A stretch of 64,000 nucleotides of DNA from contig JANYHN010000043.1 of NCBI GenBank assembly GCA_025359045.1, positions 1 through 64,000 of the forward strand, written 5' to 3'. Origin of the DNA: Hyphomicrobiales bacterium. Its GTDB lineage: Bacteria; Pseudomonadota; Alphaproteobacteria; Rhizobiales; Aestuariivirgaceae. The notes beneath the pieces were generated by a model. The model did no database searches. It was not told the origin of the DNA and worked only from the letters and a program-made list of their open reading frames with translations. Made by a program: the position numbers and the translations under genes. Below are positions 58,646-64,000 of the stretch, in pieces (positions within the stretch are counted from its first letter, which is position 1; every line of letters begins with the position of its first letter).

Positions 58646-58664
58646 TTAATTAAAATTTGCGAAT
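58646..58664. promoter_or_regulatory. repeated motif in the unknown gene/peptide gene divergent region
   Basis: TTAATTAAAATTTGCGAAT, related to 57269-57286. It overlaps a larger near-palindrome at 58638-58663, with outer arms TTCGCA and TGCGAA and an inner TTTTAATTAAAA. It lies 52 bp from the unknown gene start and 97 bp from the peptide start. Confidence 0.5.
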
Positions 58665-58761
58665 AGCAGATTCAATTTTGAATACATTCTTCTGAATGGA
58701 TAAGTCTGCAAATTTGTGTGGGCCAATAAGGCGAAAACCTCAAATGACAAAGGATTTCAAA

Positions 58762-58842
58762 ATGACCGCAACTAGCAACAAACAACCCGTTCTTAAGCCA
58801 GCAGCCCTGTCAAAAAAAGGCCTTCATTACAACAAGGTTTAA
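58762..58842 (+). CDS. putative RiPP precursor peptide, 26 residues
   Basis: A short basic peptide beginning MTATSNKQPV and ending SKKGLHYNKV. AAAGGA lies at 58749-58754, exactly 7 nt before the ATG, a better ribosome site than most genes here have. An ATG 18 bp earlier in the same frame would give 32 residues but has a poor site. It is followed by a strong hairpin and then a SagB/ThcOx-type flavin dehydrogenase gene. It lacks cysteine, and Ser/Thr are at positions 2, 4, 5 and 17 only, so classical azole formation near the C-terminus is unlikely; His22 and Tyr23 are more striking. It could also be a leader peptide for attenuation. Confidence 0.5.
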   Translation: MTATSNKQPVLKPAALSKKGLHYNKV

Positions 58843-58858
58843 TTTGCGTTCAACTTCT

Positions 58859-58889
58859 AGGCACTGGAGCCGATTTGGCTTCAGTGCCT
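58859..58889 (+). terminator. hairpin between peptide gene and dehydrogenase gene
   Basis: AGGCACTGGAGCC pairs with GGCTTCAGTGCCT over 13 bp (one G-U) around the loop GATTT. No T tract follows. It starts 16 bp after the peptide stop and ends 30 bp before the dehydrogenase ATG, so it may limit read-through or protect a short peptide mRNA. Confidence 0.6.
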
Positions 58890-58919
58890 CAATTGATTCG
58901 GAAGATCCGGAGTAAAAAC

Positions 58920-60071
58920 ATGAAGGCCGAGGAATATCGCACGTCGCCAACCCTAATAGTCATGCCTGCCAGCAATGAGGACAAATCGCCTGCCAGCAAT
59001 GAGGACAAATCGCCGGGCAGCATTGGTGTGTATGATTATCTCACCAAGAAATATGCTTATGTTTCCATCTCCAACATATATTGGTTGGAATATTTTGCGG
59101 AAAAGAAGTCTTGGCCCCAAGTTCTGTCAGATCACAAAACGGCCAATCCTGAGACTTTAAGCTATGATATCGCAAAACTTACCAATTTAGGATTTCTCGT
59201 GGCGGGTGACGGAGCAGAAGCCAAGAAATATGATCGTTTTTCAAAAGAGTGGAAATGGGATCTGTCTTCTGCACTTTTCCATTTTACAATTTTGGACAAT
59301 GAGTTTGAAAGCCAAGATGAATCTACCTCAATCCAGCTCGCTAAACTTGAACACGACGATCAACCAGCGCTGACTTGGAGAAATGGTTCACACGCTGTCG
59401 CACTGCCTTCGCCGTTTGGCGGAAAAAATGCCGAGCTCTTGAGTTTGATGGCCAAAAGAAGAACCAATCGTACCAATAGTGGCCATGAATTGACAAATGA
59501 AGAGCTTAGCTCATGCCTTTTTGCAGGCCTTGGAATCACCAGTTACGTTGAAACCCCCACAGGTGATTTGCCTCTTTCGATGACGCCTTCAGGGGGAGCG
59601 CGGAATCCATTTGAGGCATTTGTCATCCTGAACCGTGGCGCGGAATTGGCTGCGGGTGTTTACCACTATAGTGGCGCTGAACATTCGCTTAAGAAGCTGC
59701 AAAGCGCTGTACCCGAACAATTACAGCAGTTTTTGGCCAATCAGGAATGGACCAACGATATGGCCGCTGTGATTGTGCTGGTTGCCGTTCTTGAGCGCAC
59801 AATGTGGAAGTATTCAGATGCCAATGCCTACCGTGTGGTTCTCATAGAGGCCGGGCATATTGCGCAAAACATCATGGTGGCAGCGACCAATATGGGGCTT
59901 TGTGCCTGCCCGACAGCAGCCCTCGCACATGGCACTTTGAGTGAACATTTGGGTCTGGAAGCGCTTACGCACACGCCAATTTATGCTCTCACGCTTGCAA
60001 AGCCTTTGCCAAACACGGACAAGATCTACACTAATCCATTTCTACGAGAGAACATTGGCCTTTTAAGTTAA
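58920..60071 (+). CDS. SagB/ThcOx-type flavin dehydrogenase (putative peptide maturation enzyme)
   Basis: A protein of 383 residues. Residues 170-383 are a nitroreductase-fold FMN domain of the SagB/ThcOx group: MAKRRTNR, MTPSGGARNPFEAFVI, GVYHYSGAEHSL and EAGHIAQNIMVAATNMGLCACPTAAL (in parts). The first 160 residues resemble the N-terminal region of so-called peptide maturation dehydrogenases, with IYWLEYFAEKKSW and a FHFT segment, and might bind a leader peptide. Such enzymes oxidise azolines or side chains in RiPPs. I chose ATG 58920, with CCGGAG 8 nt upstream. A duplicated PASNEDKS stretch lies at residues 16-31. No cyclodehydratase is nearby, so the substrate is unknown. Confidence 0.8.
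   Translation: MKAEEYRTSPTLIVMPASNEDKSPASNEDKSPGSIGVYDYLTKKYAYVSISNIYWLEYFAEKKSWPQVLSDHKTANPETLSYDIAKLTNLGFLVAGDGAEAKKYDRFSKEWKWDLSSALFHFTILDNEFESQDESTSIQLAKLEHDDQPALTWRNGSHAVALPSPFGGKNAELLSLMAKRRTNRTNSGHELTNEELSSCLFAGLGITSYVETPTGDLPLSMTPSGGARNPFEAFVILNRGAELAAGVYHYSGAEHSLKKLQSAVPEQLQQFLANQEWTNDMAAVIVLVAVLERTMWKYSDANAYRVVLIEAGHIAQNIMVAATNMGLCACPTAALAHGTLSEHLGLEALTHTPIYALTLAKPLPNTDKIYTNPFLRENIGLLS
58965..59012 (+). repeat. in-frame 24-bp tandem duplication in the dehydrogenase gene
   Basis: CCTGCCAGCAATGAGGACAA followed by ATCG is repeated exactly twice, head to tail, encoding PASNEDKS twice. Perfect identity suggests a recent event. It lies in a variable N-terminal stretch, outside the catalytic domain. 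Confidence 0.9.
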
Positions 60072-60661
60072 CCGAGCATCAAAACTCGCGTGCCGACCTG
60101 AACGTGATCATAAAGATGCACTACATCCACGTTTAGCATGCCAATGCAGCCTGCTGTATGTTTTTGACCAATATCAATGGGCTTTGCACCGCCATGAATG
60201 CGGTTGATGGTGTCAACCTCGCCTTTATAAAGATAAAGCGCACGGGCACCCAAAGGATTATCGGGGCCACCGGGCATGCCATTTGGCAGATATTTCGCAA
60301 GATCAGGTTTCACAGCAATATGATATGGGGCTGGCGTCCAAACAGGCCACTCAGCCATTTTCTTTATAACAACTTCACCTGTCCAAGCTTTGGTGCTCTT
60401 GCCCACCGAAACACCATAGCGCCGCGCTTGGCCCGCCCCCAAAACAAGATATAAAAACCGATAAACCGGATCGATGATGATTGTGCCTGGGGGCTCATTT
60501 GACTGATAGGCCATTTCGCGGCGCTGATATTTGTATTCAACTTCCTTGGCTTCAGATGCATTGATCTTGAAGGGCTCAGATGCTGCGGCTTGGCCTTGAA
60601 GCTTGAACAATAGACCGCCTGATAGCCCGGAGCTTATAAGATCACGACGCGAGATTCCCAT
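60068..60661 (-). CDS. L,D-transpeptidase, YkuD family
   Basis: A protein of 197 residues with an N-terminal SRRDLISSG and hydrophobic stretch suggesting Tat export. The YkuD domain has IHGGAKPIDIGQKHTAGCIGML, with the catalytic Cys in the GC-I and the preceding His. It forms 3-3 cross-links in peptidoglycan or attaches proteins to it, in the periplasm. Its stop codon overlaps that of the SagB-type gene by 4 bp, so the two are convergent. tRNA-Ser lies just upstream. Confidence 0.9.
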   Translation of the reverse strand: MGISRRDLISSGLSGGLLFKLQGQAAASEPFKINASEAKEVEYKYQRREMAYQSNEPPGTIIIDPVYRFLYLVLGAGQARRYGVSVGKSTKAWTGEVVIKKMAEWPVWTPAPYHIAVKPDLAKYLPNGMPGGPDNPLGARALYLYKGEVDTINRIHGGAKPIDIGQKHTAGCIGMLNVDVVHLYDHVQVGTRVLMLG

Positions 60662-60685
60662 GGCCTAATCCTTTGCTCAAAGAAT

Positions 60686-60776
60686 TGGCGGAAGAAGAGG
60701 GATTCGAACCCTCGGTAGGCTATTAACCTACGCACGCGTTCCAGGCGTGTGCCTTAAACCACTCGGCCATCCTTCC
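60686..60776 (-). tRNA. tRNA-Ser (anticodon GGA)
   Basis: 91 nt including encoded CCA. The acceptor stem GGAAGGA pairs with TCTTCC-region bases (one G-U); the anticodon stem CACGC/GCGTG holds loop CTGGAAC with anticodon GGA; there is a long variable arm GTAGGTTAATAGCCTAC as in class II tRNAs; the T stem is GAGGG/CCCTC with TTCGAAT. It reads UCC and UCU codons. Confidence 0.95.
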
Positions 60777-60937
60777 GCTGTTTATATCACGGTTGGCTTG
60801 GAACTGGTAACGGCCACCACGTGTTTGGTCACGGGGGAGTAGCCTATTGTGACCGTCTGTTCAAGCACTTGTGACTTCAAAAATACTGCTCGAATTCCTA
60901 TCTCAACAGAGTAAAACGAAGAAAGAGGAGATACCCC

Positions 60938-61591
60938 ATGTTGTTTTCCCGCCGTAAACCTGAAGCCGTTTCAGCTGCTGATGCCTTGCCGGGGCGTTCT
61001 GCTGCAATCCCAACAGCCCAAAACCATTTCGTAAGTGGCCATGCTTTGAAAGGGCCTTACCCTGAAGGCAGCCAACAGATTATTTTTGCCCTTGGGTGTT
61101 ACTGGGGTGCTGAGCGTAAATTTTGGGAAGTGCCCGGTGTCTGGGTGACAGCTGTTGGCAACGCCGGTGGTTTTTCGCCCAATCCCACTTACGAGGAAGT
61201 TTGTTCCGGCATGACCGGACATGCCGAATCAGTTGTGGTGGTATTTGATCCTGCTCAGGTCAGTCTTGAGCAGTTGCTGAAAGTTTTTTACGAAGCTCAT
61301 AATCCTACCCAGCGTAACGCTCAGGGCAACGATGTGGGCACTCAATATCGTTCAGCAATTTATTGGACTGATCCGGCGCAGGAGGAAACCGTGCGGATGG
61401 CAACAGACACTTATCAAACTGCTTTGACAAAAGCTGGCATGGGTAAAATCACCACTGAGCTTGCCGCTGCCGGGCCATTCTATTTTGCTGAGGCTTATCA
61501 TCAACAGTATCTGGCGAAGAATCCCAGTGGTTATTGCGGGTTGGGCGGTACTGGCGTTTCCTGCCCGATTGGGATTGGTGTTGCTGCTTGA
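60938..61591 (+). CDS. msrA: peptide methionine sulfoxide reductase A
   Basis: A protein of 217 residues. The catalytic Cys54 is in [12 protein letters not shown]; the family usually has GCFWG, so Tyr replaces Phe. [35 protein letters not shown] and a C-terminal resolving cysteine in [14 protein letters not shown] are present. It reduces Met-S-sulfoxide in proteins with thioredoxin. GAGGAGA precedes the ATG. The following regulator starts inside its stop, so the two are co-transcribed. Confidence 0.95.
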   Translation: MLFSRRKPEAVSAADALPGRSAAIPTAQNHFVSGHALKGPYPEGSQQIIFALGCYWGAERKFWEVPGVWVTAVGNAGGFSPNPTYEEVCSGMTGHAESVVVVFDPAQVSLEQLLKVFYEAHNPTQRNAQGNDVGTQYRSAIYWTDPAQEETVRMATDTYQTALTKAGMGKITTELAAAGPFYFAEAYHQQYLAKNPSGYCGLGGTGVSCPIGIGVAA

Positions 61592-62166
61592 GTAGAAAAT
61601 CTGATCGCGCAGATGATGTTGCAGTTGGGCAAACCCTCGCCCAACTGGAACGTCTGGCGCGGCTTATGCGCTCAGCTAGTCACACAAAAGGTCTGAATGC
61701 GGCGCAATGGGAGGCGTTGCGTTATCTTGACAGGGCTAACAGTTTTTCAAATTCGCCGGGCGCGCTCACAAGGTATTTGGGAGCCACAAAAGGCACAACA
61801 TCTCAAACCGTATTGTCACTTATTAAAAAAGGTGCCGTCACAAAAACATTGCGAAATAATGATGGGCGTTCTGTGGTGCTGGTCCTGACAGAGGCGGGGC
61901 AAAAAATTCTTGACGATGATCCACTGCTCAGTCTGGAAAAGGCAATTGCGAAGTTGGGAGATAAAACATCAAAGCGTTTCTCCAAAGGGTTGATTGAATT
62001 GCTTCAGATTGAAGTTGGCAGGCAAGGTGAGCCGAGCTTTGGCAATTGCGCTGGTTGTGCTTACGCTTCAAAAGACCAAGGCGATGTCTGGTGCAAAGTA
62101 TTGAAAGTGAATATCAACACAAATGAGACGCATAAAATTTGCGTTTATCACAAGGCTAAAATCTAA
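61588..62166 (+). CDS. MarR family regulator with C-terminal four-cysteine motif
   Basis: A protein of 192 residues from TTG 61588, overlapping the msrA stop. Residues 10-145 are a MarR winged helix-turn-helix ([51 protein letters not shown]). A C-terminal tail has Cys154-x2-Cys157-x11-Cys169-x15-Cys185, the kind of spacing that binds zinc or an iron-sulfur cluster or forms disulfides. Linkage to msrA suggests a redox-sensing repressor. The longer reading upstream simply runs into msrA. Confidence 0.82.
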   Translation: MSRKSDRADDVAVGQTLAQLERLARLMRSASHTKGLNAAQWEALRYLDRANSFSNSPGALTRYLGATKGTTSQTVLSLIKKGAVTKTLRNNDGRSVVLVLTEAGQKILDDDPLLSLEKAIAKLGDKTSKRFSKGLIELLQIEVGRQGEPSFGNCAGCAYASKDQGDVWCKVLKVNINTNETHKICVYHKAKI

Positions 62167-62618
62167 GGATCCCACAGTCCATGCAACCTTTGTGCTGCGA
62201 CGCGGGCAAAGGCCATATGTACAGCGCGCTTACGCGATGCATGAAGCGGGTGTTGCGACGCTGGTCGCATAATTTCAGCACTCCACTGATCAGCTATAAT
62301 CAAGCCTGCTTCCACTGGTATTAAAGCTGGATCCATTGATTGCGGAATTGCAAATGAAAAATGATCGCAATAGTCGCGGTATTCTGGCCACTTTAAATCG
62401 ACCTTGAAATCGAGCGGTGATGATTTTATTTCGATGATCCAGAGCAGCCCTTTTGGCGAAAGGCCAATGACATCAGCGCGCCTTCCCGAGGCGAGTGTAA
62501 ATTCGGTGAGTAACGCGTAATCATGCGCGCGCAACAATCTGCCCACACCACGCTGGATCGCCGCTGCCGTTTCAGATTGGCGGCCATCGGGTTTCAGCGC
62601 TGAGGCTAAAATGTTCAA
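62163..62618 (-). CDS. mmcB: MmcB family DNA repair protein
   Basis: A protein of 151 residues with a PD-(D/E)XK-like nuclease pattern: LLTEFTLASGRRADVIGLSPKGLLWIIEIKSS (in parts), and WPEYRDYCDHFSFAIP. MmcB is part of the mitomycin C resistance functions in Caulobacter and is confined to alphaproteobacteria. It follows ptsH closely on the same strand and overlaps the MarR gene end by 4 bp. Confidence 0.87.
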   Translation of the reverse strand: MNILASALKPDGRQSETAAAIQRGVGRLLRAHDYALLTEFTLASGRRADVIGLSPKGLLWIIEIKSSPLDFKVDLKWPEYRDYCDHFSFAIPQSMDPALIPVEAGLIIADQWSAEIMRPASQHPLHASRKRAVHMAFARVAAQRLHGLWDP

Positions 62619-62619
62619 A

Positions 62620-62892
62620 TTAATCCTCTTGGAATTTGTCGGCTACTAAAATTTCCAACGCCGCCACGGCTTGTGCGGCTTGCGGGCCTGAGGCTTCAAC
62701 ACTAATGCTGGTGCCAATGCTGGCAGCTAACATCATCAATCCCATGATCGAAGTTGCAGGCACAGTTTGCCCGTCTTTACTGACTGTAATATTTGCGTCA
62801 AATCCTTCGGCGCATTTGACAAATTTTGCGGACGCTCTGGCATGGAGACCGCGTTGATTGACGATCGCCAATTCTCTAGAAATTGTCGCCAA
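62620..62892 (-). CDS. ptsH: phosphocarrier HPr
   Basis: A protein of 90 residues. The phosphoryl-accepting His17 is in RGLHARASAKF, and a regulatory Ser48 in ATSIMGLMML fits phosphorylation by the HPr kinase encoded two genes upstream. It passes phosphate from EI to EIIA domains. No sugar permease is near, so the system is regulatory, as in other alphaproteobacteria. Confidence 0.94.
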   Translation of the reverse strand: MATISRELAIVNQRGLHARASAKFVKCAEGFDANITVSKDGQTVPATSIMGLMMLAASIGTSISVEASGPQAAQAVAALEILVADKFQED

Positions 62893-63294
62893 TCAATCCC
62901 CCTGCAACACTTGGCTGGCGATGTTAATATATTTACGGCCAGCATCTTGTGCCGCGAAGGCCGCTTTGGCAAGTGGGCAATCTTTGCGCACGCGCGCCAG
63001 TTTCACGAGCATAGGCAAGTTTAAGCCGGCAACAACTTCAACACGACCTTCTTCGAGAAGCGAAATCGCAAGGTTAGATGGTGTTCCACCAAACATGTCG
63101 GTCAGCACGATAACGCCCAGCCCCTGATCGACCTTGGCAATGGAGGCCGCGATGTCACGACGGCGTTCGTCCATTTTATCGTCGGGGCCAATACAGATGG
63201 CTTCCATATGGGGCTGCTTTCCCACGACATGTTCGAGCGCACTGATAAACTCAGCCGCCAAACGCCCATGGGTTACAAGAACTAAGCCGATCAT
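62893..63294 (-). CDS. PTS EIIA component, mannose family
   Basis: A protein of 133 residues of the EIIA-Man fold. Phospho-His9 is in LVLVTHGRLAAEF; GVIVLTDMFGGTPSNLA follows. I chose the start at 63294; a longer reading extends 50 residues without homology. It is a stand-alone regulatory EIIA, accepting phosphate from HPr. It abuts ptsH directly (0 bp) and follows hprK. Confidence 0.92.
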   Translation of the reverse strand: MIGLVLVTHGRLAAEFISALEHVVGKQPHMEAICIGPDDKMDERRRDIAASIAKVDQGLGVIVLTDMFGGTPSNLAISLLEEGRVEVVAGLNLPMLVKLARVRKDCPLAKAAFAAQDAGRKYINIASQVLQGD

Positions 63295-63371
63295 TAAAAG
63301 AACGATCCGAATTTCATAAAAATAACATGCGCCCCGTAAGATAAGATTGCACTGTCTAGCGCCTTTTAGCC

Positions 63372-63833
63372 CTAAGTAAAATGCAATTCGCTCAGGAAGC
63401 TGCGAATTCGCGCCGCAGCTGATGGGGCCGTCGGATCGACACAATAGAGTGGAAATTGCAGCCCAAGTATGTCGGTGATCATGTCACCCGGCTCTGGCAT
63501 GCGGGTGATTTCGACGTGTGCTTTCAGGTCTATTACAAGGCATAATTTAGATTTTTTTCGGTAGGACGTGGACACAATCCCTCGACCTCTGATTTCTAGT
63601 TTCCCCCTCAGAATTTGCGGCGGGCTTGCGAAAATAAAATCCTTCTCTCGTTGAAGAATGACTTGATCATCGGCCACCAACTTGGCGCGCAAAAGTTTTC
63701 CTCCGAGTCCGTAACCTGGGCTATCCATCAACTGTAAAACCAAATCTGATTTTCCGGTTCCAGATTTTCCCCTGATCAGAACCGCTCTATTACCAAAGGC
63801 CACGCAACTTGCATGAACAGTTAAACTTGTCAT
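63372..63833 (-). CDS. hprK: short HPr kinase/phosphorylase
   Basis: A protein of 153 residues, only the catalytic C-terminal half of the Gram-positive enzyme. The P-loop is GKSGTGKSDL at residues 22-31; LVADDQVILQRE and GRGIVS follow. It phosphorylates HPr on serine. Short HprK is usual in alphaproteobacteria. Its ATG overlaps the chvG stop by 4 bp, linking two-component and PTS regulation. Confidence 0.92.
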   Translation of the reverse strand: MTSLTVHASCVAFGNRAVLIRGKSGTGKSDLVLQLMDSPGYGLGGKLLRAKLVADDQVILQREKDFIFASPPQILRGKLEIRGRGIVSTSYRKKSKLCLVIDLKAHVEITRMPEPGDMITDILGLQFPLYCVDPTAPSAAARIRSFLSELHFT

Positions 63834-64000
63834 TGGTGATCAGCTGGTGTCCAGCCTTCTGGCATGGCTGGAATGCGCACCACAAACCTTGCACCCAAGA
63901 TCGGCTTTTGGCCCTTATCATCGGCTTTGCCTATGCGGTTTTCGGCATAAATCCGTCCCTTGTGGGCTTCCACCACTTGGCGCGAAATGGCCAATCCTAA
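63830..64000 (-). CDS. chvG: sensor histidine kinase ChvG, C-terminal end (truncated by window)
   Basis: Only the last 56 codons are present. They encode LGLAISRQVVEAHKGRIYAE and then LGARFVVRIPAM, the end of a histidine-kinase ATPase domain (G2 box onward). The order chvG-hprK-EIIA-HPr is conserved in Hyphomicrobiales and makes ChvG the likely identity. It senses cell-envelope and acid stress with ChvI. Confidence 0.8.
   Translation of the reverse strand, partial: LGLAISRQVVEAHKGRIYAENRIGKADDKGQKPILGARFVVRIPAMPEGWTPADHQ

Noticed and set aside
58744-58842. Longer 32-residue form of the small peptide starting at 58744
   Set aside because: The nearest purine-rich sequence is 12 nt away, whereas ATG 58762 has AAAGGA at 7 nt. 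The longer form is possible but less likely.
60662-60790. Integrated mobile element at the tRNA-Ser gene
   Set aside because: No integrase is nearby and no direct repeat of the tRNA 3' end was recognised in the window.

Overview
The window reads as a chromosomal segment of an alphaproteobacterium, most likely of the Hyphomicrobiales (Rhizobiales) or a close relative. The evidence is gene content and order: rpsT-dnaA-dnaN-recF-gyrB; lptC-lptA-lptB-rpoN-hpf-ptsN; a RegB/RegA redox pair divergent from a SenC/SCO1 gene; the chvG-hprK-EIIA-HPr series with a short HprK; and the family markers DUF1150 and MmcB. Base composition is moderate, lower than in typical rhizobia. Most genes are ordinary chromosomal genes in tight operons, often with 1-4 bp stop/start overlaps.

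Layout. 1-3575: AT-richer surface-glycan genes (truncated sugar epimerase, C-methyltransferase, family 2 glycosyltransferase, DUF6492-like protein). 4062-8731: YtfQRT-YjfF-like sugar ABC importer. 8843-14194: RNase D-like exonuclease, LPS transport genes lptCAB, sigma-54, hibernation factor and PTS-Ntr EIIA. 14241: DUF1150 gene. 14648-23022: nucleoside uptake and breakdown (BMP-type ABC importer, cytidine deaminase, purine nucleoside phosphorylase, thymidine phosphorylase, phosphopentomutase), interrupted by a REP-like palindromic element. 23448-26533: choline importer choXWV. 26696-28500: Gfo/Idh oxidoreductase, cupin, rpsT. 29164-35453: dnaA, dnaN, recF, gyrB. 35464-36300: Fic protein with a small partner gene. 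36591-39177: RegA, RegB, SenC. 39233-45675: PHA depolymerase, metallopeptidase, spermidine-synthase-like membrane protein, PBP1A. 45896-49344: sugar-acid pathway (UxaA-type dehydratase divergent from an aldose dehydrogenase and a lactonase), probably for L-fucose or a related 6-deoxy or aldonic sugar. 49457: pckA. 51152-54577: DUF2177, DUF1365 and COG2907 flavoprotein, divergent from an SDR. 54677-57198: CIO-type bd oxidase cydAB with a 36-residue DUF2474 subunit. 57330-60071: a small regulated locus that looks like a RiPP (modified peptide) system. 60068-64000: L,D-transpeptidase, tRNA-Ser(GGA), msrA with a Cys-rich MarR regulator, mmcB, and the HPr/EIIA/HprK/ChvG series running off the end.

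The most unusual part is 57.2-60.1 kb. An XRE-type regulator, a 119-residue protein of unknown function, a 26-codon gene with a strong ribosome binding site, an intervening hairpin, and a SagB/ThcOx-type flavin dehydrogenase lie together. An approximately 18-bp sequence is repeated upstream of the regulator and between the divergent unknown gene and the peptide gene. No YcaO cyclodehydratase, radical SAM enzyme, protease or exporter is in the window, so if this is a peptide-modification system it is a minimal one.
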